Counted from the stretch's first letter, positions 8,543-16,482 are shown. The stretch: DNA of 43,589 nt from Bacteroidales bacterium (GCA_017527625.1 JAFXPV010000094.1:1-43589), one strand, 5' to 3'. The notes: generated by a model from the sequence alone, not told the origin. Program-made: numbers and translations.

Positions 8543-9967
8543 TTATGTCGTTTTTATCATATTCTTCATCCATTTTTCTCCGCTGATGCGGCCGATGAAC
8601 AGCAGTCCCCTGACATTGAGTTCCACACACATACAAATCCAGTACCCGACCAGGCCGTAGACCCTGGTGAGGAAAATGGCCGGTATGATGCGGACCAGCC
8701 ACATACTGGCGAGGTTGATGATGCTCGGGACCGTCGTATCTCCGGTGCCGACGCAGGCGCCGTAAGCCACTATCGAAGCGGCATAGCCGGCTTCCGCGAA
8801 CGCTTCTATGCGCAGCACCCTTGCTCCAAGCGCCACTACGTCAGGGTCGACACTCAGCAGGGACATAAGCTGCGGGGCGATGAAGTACATCACCACGGCC
8901 AGGGCTGACATCATTCCCATACCAAGGCCCAGCGTTATGCGGGAAAAACTCTTCACCAGGTCCCGCCGCTTCGCTCCCAGGCTCTGGCCCACAAGAGTCG
9001 TGGCAGCATCACCCATACCGTAGCCGGGCATATAGCAGAAGCTTTCTGCCGTTATTGCAAATGAGTTTGCGGCTATGGCCACTGCGCCGAGCGGAGCAAC
9101 GATGACAGTGCTGGCGATATGCGCTCCTCGCATTATGACATTCTGCACCCACATCGGCCCGCAGATGCCAAAGGCATTCTTAAGACATTGCGCCGTCGGC
9201 TTGAAAGAGCCTGCCTCGTGGACGATTCTGAGCTCCCTGGAGCGCACAAGCAAAAAGTAAATCATAACGACGGCAGTCACTGCCTCTGCGAGGCCAGTGC
9301 CGAGCGCAGCTCCGCGCACGCCCATTCCGGCTCCAGGCATCGTTATCTGCGAGCCGAAGATGCTGATCTCCCTCGTCGGGAAGATAAGCAGGAAATTGAA
9401 GATGACATCGAGTAAGCACATCATAACGTTGAGTATGGCCGGTACTTTGGTATTGCCGCTGCACGAGAGCATCGTAGCCCCAAAGAATCCAAGCTGCATA
9501 GCCGGCAGGAACATCGTGTACGTCCGGAAGTAAGCTGATGCCGCACCGTTGATTTCAGGGCTTCCGCCAAGCCAGCCCGGCAGAGGCCCGGCCACGGATA
9601 ATCCGGCCATCGACAGGCAGACACTGAAAATGATGACACTTGCAAGCCCCTGCCTCATCACCTTCCTCGCCTGGACGAAATCGTTCGAGCCGATAAGATG
9701 GGCCACCTGCACCGAAAAGCCTTGCGCGGCTGCCATTGCGAATCCGCCGAAAATCCAGGTCGTTGTCGAAACGAGGCCTATGGAAGCTGATGGATTGGCT
9801 CCGAGGCTGCCGACCATCGATGCGTCGATGAACTGCAGCAGCACTGAAGCCACCTGCGCCATTATGGCCGGGCCGCACAGATACATAGTCAACCGGACCT
9901 GCTGCCCCAGAGCAAGTGGTTCTCCGTCTCGGATTCTGCCCAAAAGTATCTCTTTGCTCGCTGCCAT
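8543..9967 (-). CDS. MATE family efflux transporter
   Basis: A 474-residue polytopic inner-membrane antiporter. It shows the two-lobe MATE layout with about 12 hydrophobic helices: QFIDASMVGSLG in the first lobe, GGFAMAAAQGFSVQVAHLIG near helix 3, and the second-lobe counterpart PGYGMGDAATTLVGQSLGAKR. MATE proteins export cationic or other small compounds using Na+ or H+. It is the first gene of the unit with DUF3737 and malY. No TAnnTTTG box is visible between its ATG and the hsp20 terminator just upstream, so the promoter is unassigned. Confidence 0.93.
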   Translation of the reverse strand: MAASKEILLGRIRDGEPLALGQQVRLTMYLCGPAIMAQVASVLLQFIDASMVGSLGANPSASIGLVSTTTWIFGGFAMAAAQGFSVQVAHLIGSNDFVQARKVMRQGLASVIIFSVCLSMAGLSVAGPLPGWLGGSPEINGAASAYFRTYTMFLPAMQLGFFGATMLSCSGNTKVPAILNVMMCLLDVIFNFLLIFPTREISIFGSQITMPGAGMGVRGAALGTGLAEAVTAVVMIYFLLVRSRELRIVHEAGSFKPTAQCLKNAFGICGPMWVQNVIMRGAHIASTVIVAPLGAVAIAANSFAITAESFCYMPGYGMGDAATTLVGQSLGAKRRDLVKSFSRITLGLGMGMMSALAVVMYFIAPQLMSLLSVDPDVVALGARVLRIEAFAEAGYAASIVAYGACVGTGDTTVPSIINLASMWLVRIIPAIFLTRVYGLVGYWICMCVELNVRGLLFIGRISGEKWMKNMIKTT

Positions 9968-9990
9968 CTTTCAACCGCGTAAAAATATGA

Positions 9991-10024
9991 AAAAACCCCG
10001 GATGCCCAAGCACCCGGGGTTTTT
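9991..10024 (-). terminator. Intrinsic terminator of hsp20
   Basis: An 11-base perfect stem (9991-10001 with 10014-10024) has a GC core CCCCGG/CCGGGG, a 12-base loop and A/T runs on both sides, giving a U tract in the minus-strand transcript. It lies 33 bases after the hsp20 stop and could work in both directions. Confidence 0.9.
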
Positions 10025-10056
10025 CTTTCATAAACCTTTTTACCAAACAATCAGTT

Positions 10057-10500
10057 TTATTTGATGCAGATCTGCTTCTTTGCCTTAGGCAATTCAACGT
10101 GAGCTTTCTTAGGCAGGTCGATGGTCAGCACGCCGTGCTCGACTTTGGCGTCGATCTTGTCAGCGTCGACATCTTCAGGAAGCAGCATAGTCTGCTGGAA
10201 CTTTGCGTATGAGAACTCGTGGCGCAGGTAACGCGTGTCTTTGTTCTCTTCCTTGTCTTCTTTTTTCTTGCTCTCGATAGCGATTACCAGATTGTCATCT
10301 TCGTCGACGTGTACCTGGAAGTCGTCTTTTGTCATACCGGGAGCGGCGACCTCAAGGATATAAGCGTTCTTGTTTTCTTTCACATTGATGGCAGGAGCTA
10401 CGGCATTGTTGTATGCATTGACTCTTTCCATCCAATCGTTGTCGAAAAAGTCATCGAAAAATGACGGCAACCAATTCTGATTTCTTCTAACTAGTGTCAT
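10057..10500 (-). CDS. Small heat shock protein, Hsp20/alpha-crystallin family
   Basis: A 147-residue ATP-independent holdase. The alpha-crystallin domain runs from about residue 38 (NVKENKNAYILEVAAPGM) to 137, with the conserved GVLTIDLPK near the end followed by a short C-terminal tail. Bacteroidota Hsp20 proteins typically start with MTLVRR and contain a WMERVNAYN-like segment, as here. A strong ribosome binding site (AGGAGGT) lies 7 bases before the ATG, which is rare in this window and suggests high translation. It is transcribed away from the hemerythrin-LuxR gene, and a terminator follows it. A heat-shock operator of the CIRCE type was not found. Confidence 0.95.
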   Translation of the reverse strand: MTLVRRNQNWLPSFFDDFFDNDWMERVNAYNNAVAPAINVKENKNAYILEVAAPGMTKDDFQVHVDEDDNLVIAIESKKKEDKEENKDTRYLRHEFSYAKFQQTMLLPEDVDADKIDAKVEHGVLTIDLPKKAHVELPKAKKQICIK

Positions 10501-10579
10501 TTTTAATACCTCCTATTGATTAAGTTGTTCTTTTGTGTTTCGAAACCTCATATAGGCAAACGCTGTGCCCACGGCTCAG

Positions 10580-10600
10580 AATATGACGAATCGTCATATT
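10580..10600. promoter_or_regulatory. Perfect 21-base palindrome, candidate operator
   Basis: AATATGACGA and its exact reverse complement TCGTCATATT are separated by a single A (10580-10589, 10590, 10591-10600). It lies between divergent hsp20 and the hemerythrin-LuxR gene, 28 bases upstream of that gene's -7 element. A dimeric regulator site is likely; the cognate protein is unknown, with the adjacent LuxR-type protein one candidate. Confidence 0.7.
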
Positions 10601-10627
10601 TGTGGACTTTTTGGCAGTTTTTTTTAA

Positions 10628-10635
10628 TATTTTTG
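10628..10635 (+). promoter_or_regulatory. -7 element for the hemerythrin-LuxR gene
   Basis: TATTTTTG fits TAnnTTTG. Predicted transcription start is near 10641, about 16 bases before the ATG at 10657, which supports that start over the in-frame ATG at 10516. Confidence 0.65.
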
Positions 10636-10656
10636 CCACAAAATCAAAAGAAACAG

Positions 10657-11556
10657 ATGTCAACTACGCCGTTCTCAGCATCGATGAAGCTCTCGGATGT
10701 ATTGTTCGAGAACCGCAACCTTCTCCTGCTGCTTCCCCGTTTCGGCATCCCCGTCGGTTTCGGAGGGAAGACCATAGCCCAGGTGTGCGAGGAGCACGGA
10801 GTCAGCGTCAGGCTCTTTCTGTTCGTATGCAACGTATACTGCTATGAAGGGTTCACGGCCGGCAGCGACAGCATCTGTGACGAGGACCTTCCTGCCTTGC
10901 TGCATTACCTGCGGGCCTCCCACCATTATTATCTGGAAGAACGGCTCCCCCACATCGAGCGGCACCTCAACGATTTGGCCGACAAGGCAGGCTCCCCCTA
11001 CGGAGACTTGCTGAAAAAGTTCTTCGACGACTACCGCAAGGAAGTCGAGGACCATTTCGCATTCGAGGAGGCCAACATCTTCCCCATCGTCGTTGAAGAC
11101 ATCGCCCGCAGCAAGAAAGCCTTCACCGGAGCCCACGACAGCATAGAGGAAAAACTCTCCGACTTTACCAAGATCATCTTCAAGTTCCTGCCGCAGAACA
11201 TCTCATCGGAAGAAATAATAGAGCTGACCTTCGACATTTTCCAACTTGCCGAAGACCTCGGCCGTCACACGGTGCTGGAAGAGGCCGTGTTCACCGACGA
11301 CCACGGAGCCGGGCACTCCAAGGAAAGAAAGAAATCCGATGATTCGCAAAGCGGGATGGCTGACGAGGCACTGACCCAACGGGAGACTGAAATCCTCGTG
11401 CTTGTGGCGAAGGGTTATATGAGCAAGGAAATAGCAGATATGCTGAACATATCGATGAACACAGTGAACACCCACCGCAAGAACATAACTGCAAAAACAG
11501 GGATAAAGTCAATCGCCGGTCTGACCGTCTATGCTATGCTGAACAAGCTGATGTAG
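10657..11556 (+). CDS. Hemerythrin-domain LuxR-type transcriptional regulator
   Basis: About 299 residues from the ATG at 10657; an in-frame ATG at 10516 would lie upstream of the promoter and palindrome, so I reject it. Residues 1-75 resemble the N-terminal domain of the RIC/YtfE/ScdA iron-centre repair family. A hemerythrin four-helix region follows, with ligand-type residues in SHHYYLEERLPHIERH (H89, H90), VEDHFAFEE, GAHDSIEE and LGRHTVLEE. Residues 239-299 are a LuxR/GerE helix-turn-helix (LTQRETEILVLVAKGYMSKEIADML). A di-iron centre joined to DNA binding suggests direct sensing of oxygen, nitric oxide or iron-sulfur damage. This is inference from the domains. Confidence 0.9.
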   Translation: MSTTPFSASMKLSDVLFENRNLLLLLPRFGIPVGFGGKTIAQVCEEHGVSVRLFLFVCNVYCYEGFTAGSDSICDEDLPALLHYLRASHHYYLEERLPHIERHLNDLADKAGSPYGDLLKKFFDDYRKEVEDHFAFEEANIFPIVVEDIARSKKAFTGAHDSIEEKLSDFTKIIFKFLPQNISSEEIIELTFDIFQLAEDLGRHTVLEEAVFTDDHGAGHSKERKKSDDSQSGMADEALTQRETEILVLVAKGYMSKEIADMLNISMNTVNTHRKNITAKTGIKSIAGLTVYAMLNKLM

Positions 11557-11559
11557 CCG

Positions 11560-12378
11560 CTACCAGCTTCCGCCGGCTCCGCCGCCCCCGAAATGTCCGC
11601 CGCCGAAACCGCCGAATCCACCGCCGAATCCGCCTGAGTGACCGCCGCCCCATCCTCCGGAAGAAGATCTGCCGCTAGATGAAGAGCCTCCGGAAGAGCC
11701 GAACATATTGCTGAGGACAATCAGGTCCCACAGATCCAGATGATGTTTGCCACTGCCGATGTTGGTGCTTCCTCCATTCATAGAAGCCAGGATGAGAACT
11801 ATTACCAGGACAGCCAGCAGGAACATTACGAATGAGACGAGGGCAAGCACATCTTCTCCGTCAAACTCCCTGCTTTCAGAATATTCCCCGCAGGCCAGCG
11901 GCATCAGCACATCCAGGGCCGCATTCACTGCAGAGTAATAGTCGTTGCCGTTCCTGAGGTGGGGAACCATCTCATTCTCGAATATCCGCTTGGTCATAGC
12001 ATCAGGAATAGCCCCTTCGAGGCCATATCCTACTGCGATGAACACCTGCCCGCTGCTGAACGCAGTCTTCGGCTTGATAAGGATTACTATGCCGTTGTTG
12101 TTTTTCTCGCCGCCCACACCCCAGCTCTCACCTATTTCATAGGCAACCATCGCCGGATCTCCTTCAAGCTCTTCAAGAGTAACGACTGCTATCTGGTTGG
12201 AAGTCGTGTCGTCGAAAGCGACAAGGCGCTGTTCCAGAGCCGCCTTCTGCCAGTCATTGAAAATGCCGGCAAAGTCATTGACAAGGCGCGGCGGGTAGGG
12301 CCGCTCGGGTATCTTCGCCATCGCGGCGACGGCACAAATAAGCAGTAATGCCGCAGCCAGCGTCCTAGTCCTCTTCAT
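11560..12378 (-). CDS. TPM-domain protein with Gly/Ser-rich tail (YgcG-like)
   Basis: A secreted or membrane protein with a signal peptide (MKRTRTLAAALLLICAVAAMA), a TPM domain (about residues 25-165: VNDFAGIF...QIAVVTLEEL...NGIVILIKP...VGYGLEGAIPD), one membrane helix (LVSFVMFLLAVLVIVLILA) and a low-complexity C-terminus of Gly, Ser, Phe and Trp. The TPM domain faces the periplasm. This architecture matches YgcG-type proteins, often encoded with LemA and implicated in envelope maintenance. I prefer the ATG at 12378 because the signal peptide then begins normally; in-frame ATGs at 12384 and 12405 are possible. It overlaps the preceding gene by 14 bases. Confidence 0.88.
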   Translation of the reverse strand: MKRTRTLAAALLLICAVAAMAKIPERPYPPRLVNDFAGIFNDWQKAALEQRLVAFDDTTSNQIAVVTLEELEGDPAMVAYEIGESWGVGGEKNNNGIVILIKPKTAFSSGQVFIAVGYGLEGAIPDAMTKRIFENEMVPHLRNGNDYYSAVNAALDVLMPLACGEYSESREFDGEDVLALVSFVMFLLAVLVIVLILASMNGGSTNIGSGKHHLDLWDLIVLSNMFGSSGGSSSSGRSSSGGWGGGHSGGFGGGFGGFGGGHFGGGGAGGSW

Positions 12379-12820
12379 CCTCATCTCCTCCGAAAGAAAT
12401 TTCATCGGGCTGCTCGTTAACGTCGTCGCTCCGATAAGGGAAGTACTGCGAAAGTACCTTGCCGACGGCCTCTATTGCGGCTATTATGCCCTCGGTGTAA
12501 AGACCGGAAGCGAATGCGGCTTTCATATCGGCAAGGATGCCGTCCCAGAAGCCGGCAGGAATCACTTCATTGATGGCTACATCGCCGACGATGGCGCAGG
12601 CTCGGGACTGATATGCCAGATATATCACGACGCCGTTGCGGGCGGCGGTATCGTACATTTCAAGACGGTTGAATACTTTGATTGCACGGGATACCGGGTC
12701 CGTCTTGCACTTGGGCTCGACGTGAACACGTATCTCGCCGCTGGTACAGTCTTCGGCCTTTACAATGGCCTCGACTATCCTGAGCTGCTGCTCTTTGTCA
12801 AGTATGGGTATCGGATTCAT
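12365..12820 (-). CDS. TPM-domain protein, short cytoplasmic-type
   Basis: A 151-residue protein with a TPM domain: LRIVEAIVKAEDCTSGEIRVHVEP at the start, then ARNGVVIYLAYQSRACAIVGDVAINEVIP. It lacks a signal peptide and ends in an acidic stretch (GGDEDEED). In related loci a paired short TPM protein sits between lemA and the Gly-rich TPM gene. Here lemA is missing and a FISUMP lipoprotein gene ends 1 base upstream. It overlaps the following TPM gene, so translational coupling is likely. Confidence 0.87.
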   Translation of the reverse strand: MNPIPILDKEQQLRIVEAIVKAEDCTSGEIRVHVEPKCKTDPVSRAIKVFNRLEMYDTAARNGVVIYLAYQSRACAIVGDVAINEVIPAGFWDGILADMKAAFASGLYTEGIIAAIEAVGKVLSQYFPYRSDDVNEQPDEISFGGDEDEED

Positions 12821-12821
12821 C

Positions 12822-13841
12822 CTACCTGCCAGCGCCGTCGGCGAGCCTTACGCATCTTACAGAGAAGGCCATATCATCGACATCAGCATAATTGACGCCG
12901 CAATAGTCAGCATCAAAGTAGATATATCGGTAATATGCGCGGTCGGAAGACCTTCTTGCAGAACTCCACCACATACCGTATGCCCTCATATCGCGGAATA
13001 TGTCGCCGGAAGTCATACAGTAACCAGCCGGGAGGGCATTCCAGTTCACGGTGTTGGCTTTGTTGTTGTCGGGAGATATCGGCCAGAGTTTCTCGCCGTT
13101 CATAAACGCTTCGACAGTGAGTTTCTGCCCGAGTCCGGCCCAGTTCGAAAGGAAAGGCACTTCCACGCCTTTGTTTAGGACCTCGCCGAGGTTCTCCCAA
13201 TCTTCGGCTGTAGGGACGCTCCATCCTTCGGGGCAGGCTCCCTGAGGACCGCCTGCAAGCCCGAAGCCATCTTCTCCTCCGGTAGCCTCATTCCAAGTGT
13301 AGAGTCTGCCGAAGAGATCCTGAAGCACGTCGCAGTCGTCATAGCAGATGCCGGCTCCACCCCACTTGAGGTTCTCAGCGAACCACTCGAGGTCGCCGAC
13401 AGTTGTCGTATGATACTGCTGTCCGTCACGGGGGTCGGTAATCAGCCCGCCTTTGAAGACACGGCCGGTAAGGGACTCCTCAGGATCGATGATGACTACC
13501 GTCCTGCTTTGAGTCAGTTCATAGTAGCCGTAAGCATTGGTGATAACTGTTACGAACAGGTTGCAGGGCTCATCAGGAGTACGGATAGTGAGATGAGTGC
13601 CTGTGAGGGTATCTTCGTATATTTTTGGAATCAGCCATTTTACCACGAACTTCTCGGGAGAGACCACTCCTGTTGCCTTCAGGTCGATGAGCTGGGAGCA
13701 GGGAAGGAAAGATTCGAGTTCGAAATCGGTCGAGCCCACCATATGCGTATATGACGGGTCGACGTTCTTTTTGCAGGATGCCAATGAAAGGCAAACTGCA
13801 AAAACCGCAATAAGGCGGGCAAATCCTCTAATCTTCTTCAT
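12822..13841 (-). CDS. FISUMP-domain lipoprotein
   Basis: A 339-residue lipoprotein: signal peptide with lipobox LASC and the acylated Cys near residue 23. Residues about 40-130 form a strand-rich, Ig-like region. The C-terminal half is a Fibrobacter succinogenes major paralogous (FISUMP) domain, with DLEWFAENLKW, GRLYTWNEATG, ACPEGWSVPTAEDWENLGE, a WWSSARRSS segment and SVRCVRL. FISUMP proteins are surface-exposed in Bacteroidota and Fibrobacteres and lack an agreed function. It is the first gene of a unit with two TPM genes. A promoter-like box lies 24 bases upstream. Confidence 0.88.
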   Translation of the reverse strand: MKKIRGFARLIAVFAVCLSLASCKKNVDPSYTHMVGSTDFELESFLPCSQLIDLKATGVVSPEKFVVKWLIPKIYEDTLTGTHLTIRTPDEPCNLFVTVITNAYGYYELTQSRTVVIIDPEESLTGRVFKGGLITDPRDGQQYHTTTVGDLEWFAENLKWGGAGICYDDCDVLQDLFGRLYTWNEATGGEDGFGLAGGPQGACPEGWSVPTAEDWENLGEVLNKGVEVPFLSNWAGLGQKLTVEAFMNGEKLWPISPDNNKANTVNWNALPAGYCMTSGDIFRDMRAYGMWWSSARRSSDRAYYRYIYFDADYCGVNYADVDDMAFSVRCVRLADGAGR

Positions 13842-13864
13842 CGTGGCTATTGGTCTGTAAAATG

Positions 13865-13872
13865 CAAATATA
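13865..13872 (-). promoter_or_regulatory. -7 element for the FISUMP-TPM unit
   Basis: On the minus strand this reads TATATTTG (TAnnTTTG) followed by CA. Predicted transcription start is near 13859, about 18 bases before the ATG at 13841. It faces the apbE promoter across only 11 bases. Confidence 0.6.
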
Positions 13873-13883
13873 AGTATTTATTG

Positions 13884-13891
13884 TAAATTTG
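13884..13891 (+). promoter_or_regulatory. -7 element for apbE
   Basis: TAAATTTG followed by CA. Predicted transcription start is near 13897. An upstream ATG-like AATG stands where a -33 TTG would be expected. Confidence 0.6.
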
Positions 13892-13911
13892 CAGGCGGTG
13901 GAGCCAAAATC

Positions 13912-14958
13912 ATGCCACCGGGCCTTATGAAACAAAGATTGCTGTCATTGCTGATGCTCCTGTCTGTATGCTCCTGCAGTATGGACCGCTACGTCAACAT
14001 CCAGGGTTTCGCACAGGGCGGCACATATTCCATCAAATGCAGCCTGCCGTCCACCGTCCTGTCGCAGGAAGTCAAGGATGCAGTCGACAGCGTCCTCCTT
14101 CGCATCGACAATTCCATCTCGGGCTACAACAAAGGCTCCATCCTTTCCCGCGTCAACAACGGAGAACAGGTGGCTCTCGACGACATATTCGTAGATATCT
14201 TCAACATATCGAAGGACATCTGGCTCAAGAGCGGCGGAGCCTTCGACCCTTCCGCAGGACCGCTGTTCGACCTCTGGGGCTTCGGCTTTGCCGACAGCAC
14301 AGCCACCGCCGACCGGAAAGCTCTGATGGCAGCCTCGATGAAAGAATACATCGGGATGGACCTCTTCGGCTTCGAGGAGACTCCGCAGGGAACTTTCCTG
14401 ACAAAGACTGACAGCCGCTGCCGGCTCAATTTCAACGCCATCGCCCAGGGCTACAGCTGCGACGCAGTGGCCCGCATACTGGAAAGTTTCGGCAGCCGCA
14501 ACTACATCATCGAGCTGGGCGGAGAGATTGTCTGCAAGGGACAGCGCGAGCAGGGCGGCCCCTGGCGAATCTGGATCGACAAGCCGGAGGACGGCAACTA
14601 CGTATCAGGAGAGCTGAAACAGGATGTTGTGTCCATCAGCGACTGCGGCCTTGTCACCAGCGGCAACTACCGCAAATTCTACGTTGAGGACGGACAGAAA
14701 TACTCTCACACGGTGGACCCGGTTTCAGGCGCTCCGGTGAAGCATTCACTGCTCAGCGCAACTGTCGTAGCCTGCGACGGAGCCACTGCCGACGCCTATG
14801 CGACCTGGTTTATGGTCATCGGTACCGAAGCCGCAAAGCAGGTCATCTCATCCCGGCTGGCGGGTGAGGGTGTCGAAGCATACCTCGTATACGGCGAGCA
14901 GGACGATATGCGCGTCTGGCACACTCCCGGACTTATTCTTGACTCTGATCGGCGATAG
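13912..14958 (+). CDS. apbE: FAD:protein FMN transferase (ApbE), lipoprotein
   Basis: Transfers FMN from FAD to a Thr of flavoprotein targets such as Rnf/Nqr subunits, on the periplasmic side. The N-terminus is a lipoprotein signal (LLSLLMLLSVCSC; acylated Cys 20 or 22). Diagnostic ApbE segments are FDPSAGPLFDLWGFG, NFNAIAQGYSCD, IIELGGEIVCKG, YSHTVDPVSGAPV and the Mg-binding GATADAYATWFMV. 348 residues is the normal length. An in-frame ATG at 13927 gives a more typical MKQRLL start. Its last 26 bases overlap the 3' end of phoH on the opposite strand. Confidence 0.94.
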   Translation: MPPGLMKQRLLSLLMLLSVCSCSMDRYVNIQGFAQGGTYSIKCSLPSTVLSQEVKDAVDSVLLRIDNSISGYNKGSILSRVNNGEQVALDDIFVDIFNISKDIWLKSGGAFDPSAGPLFDLWGFGFADSTATADRKALMAASMKEYIGMDLFGFEETPQGTFLTKTDSRCRLNFNAIAQGYSCDAVARILESFGSRNYIIELGGEIVCKGQREQGGPWRIWIDKPEDGNYVSGELKQDVVSISDCGLVTSGNYRKFYVEDGQKYSHTVDPVSGAPVKHSLLSATVVACDGATADAYATWFMVIGTEAAKQVISSRLAGEGVEAYLVYGEQDDMRVWHTPGLILDSDRR

Positions 14959-15910
14959 ATGCCTTCTCGAAGGCGTCGACGATCTTTGTGACCAGCGGGT
15001 GGCGGACTATGTCCTCGCGGCCGAACTCGATAACGCTGATGCCGCGTATGCCGCGTACCAGCTCGACGCCGCGCTCAAGGCCTGAATCACTCTTGCGGGG
15101 CAGGTCTATCTGGGTGACGTCGCCCGTGACGATGAACTTCGCATCGCAGCCCATTCGGGTGAGGAACATTTTCAGCTGGCCCAGCGAAGTGTTCTGCGCC
15201 TCGTCCAGGATTACGAAGGCGCGGTCCAGGGTGCGGCCTCGCATATAGGCCAGCGGCGCAATCTGGATGGTGCCGTCCTCCATAAATGCCTGCAGCTTCT
15301 TGGCAGGAATCATATCCTGCAGGGCATCGTACAGCGGTTGCAGATACGGGTCGAGCTTCTCCTTCAGGTCGCCCGGCAGGAAGCCGAGCCTTTCCCCGGC
15401 TTCGACAGCCGGTCTTGTCAGGATCAGCTTCTTCACCTCCCGGTTCTTAAGCGCCCTGACAGCGAGTGCAATCGCCGTGTAAGTCTTGCCTGTTCCGGCA
15501 GGTCCGAGGGCAAATATAAGATCGTTGTCATAGTATTCCTTGACAAGCCGCTTCTGATTCTTCGTGCGGGCTTTGATGCACTTGCCGTCGTTGCCGTAGA
15601 CTATGATATAGTCGTCGCCGGACTGCATATCCACCTTGCCGACCTCGGCCTCGCGGCCTTTCTCCTCGAAAAGGAAGTCTATGTCATATTCATTGATCAC
15701 GCCCTTGGACTCTTTGATTGAAAGGAGGGCGTTGAAAGCCGCTTCAAAAGCTTCAATATCCTCCTGGGCACCCTCGACTGTAATTTGGGAACCCCTGGCA
15801 ACCGCCTTGACCTTCGGGAAATGATATCGGAAAAGATTGAGGTTTTTATTGTTGACTCCATAGATTTCTACAGGATCGAAATGCTCAAGCGTCAGTGTTT
15901 TTTCTATCAT
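14933..15910 (-). CDS. phoH: PhoH family ATPase/RNA-associated protein
   Basis: Cytoplasmic P-loop ATPase of the PhoH family (325 residues, usual length 310-330). Residues 1-75 form a KH-like nucleic-acid region; the Walker A loop GPAGTGKT is at 136-143, followed by the PhoH hallmark PAVEAGERLGFLPGDLKEKLDPYLQPLYD and Walker B-type AFVILDEAQNTS. Family members have been connected with rRNA processing and with YbeY. A weak -7-like TATATTTA lies at 15935-15942 on the minus strand. The 3' end overlaps apbE by 26 bases in convergent orientation. Confidence 0.94.
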   Translation of the reverse strand: MIEKTLTLEHFDPVEIYGVNNKNLNLFRYHFPKVKAVARGSQITVEGAQEDIEAFEAAFNALLSIKESKGVINEYDIDFLFEEKGREAEVGKVDMQSGDDYIIVYGNDGKCIKARTKNQKRLVKEYYDNDLIFALGPAGTGKTYTAIALAVRALKNREVKKLILTRPAVEAGERLGFLPGDLKEKLDPYLQPLYDALQDMIPAKKLQAFMEDGTIQIAPLAYMRGRTLDRAFVILDEAQNTSLGQLKMFLTRMGCDAKFIVTGDVTQIDLPRKSDSGLERGVELVRGIRGISVIEFGREDIVRHPLVTKIVDAFEKASIADQSQE

Positions 15911-15949
15911 TCGGGAGCTGTTGTGTGTTTTTTGTAAATATACGATTTT

Positions 15950-15981
15950 TTTGCCTTTGATGTGGCAATTGTATACTTTTG
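15950..15981 (+). promoter_or_regulatory. Promoter for the SPOR lipoprotein-gcvT-PAP2 unit
   Basis: A -33 TTTG at 15950-15953, a 20-base spacer and TACTTTTG at 15974-15981 together match the Bacteroidota consensus in both elements and spacing. Predicted start is near 15987, about 19 bases before the ATG. Confidence 0.7.
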
Positions 15982-16005
15982 TGAAGATACAAAAAGCCTG
16001 TCGAA

Positions 16006-16482
16006 ATGAAACTTTTCAGACTGTCCGCCATACTTCTCGCCGTATGTATGCTGTTTACCGGCTGCGATGCGGTCCGCTCTATGCTGGGTAAGCCGACTTC
16101 GAAGGATCTGGAGCAACTGCGGCTCGAGCAGGAGGCTGCAAGGGCGAAGGCAAGGGAAGATTCCATCGCTGCCCTTCAGGCTGAAGTGGAGCGTATCGCA
16201 GCCGAGCAGGAAGCTGCCGCCCAAAAAGTATCGTCGCGGTATTATGTAGCCTTGGGAGGCTTCAAGGTCCCTTCCAATGCCGTCAACTACAAAGCCTACC
16301 TCGAAGAGCAGGGGTACGACATCCTCGCCGTCCGGTTCAAGACCGGCTACGACGTGCTGCTGACCAGCGGAACTGACAATTACTACGAAGCCCTGAGGAG
16401 TATGTACAAATTCATGGAATATGAAAAGACGTGCCCCTACGACATCTGGATATATGATACTAAAACCGCAATCCACGAATAG
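16006..16482 (+). CDS. Lipoprotein with coiled coil and SPOR-like domain
   Basis: A 158-residue lipoprotein (lipobox LFTGC, Cys 20). A charged helix (about residues 33-75, rich in Glu, Ala, Gln) is followed by a small domain with RYYVALGGFKVPSNAVNYKAYLEEQGYD and VLLTSGTDNYYEALRSMYKF. The layout, strand-helix-strand with a Y.V.LGGFK start, is that of a SPOR domain, which binds denuded peptidoglycan at division sites; the assignment is by pattern. It is the first gene of a unit with gcvT 3 bases downstream. Confidence 0.8.
   Translation: MKLFRLSAILLAVCMLFTGCDAVRSMLGKPTSKDLEQLRLEQEAARAKAREDSIAALQAEVERIAAEQEAAAQKVSSRYYVALGGFKVPSNAVNYKAYLEEQGYDILAVRFKTGYDVLLTSGTDNYYEALRSMYKFMEYEKTCPYDIWIYDTKTAIHE

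Noticed and set aside
10516..10656. Upstream in-frame extension of the hemerythrin-LuxR gene
   Set aside because: It would place the palindrome and the -7 box inside the coding sequence, and the extension has no domain similarity.
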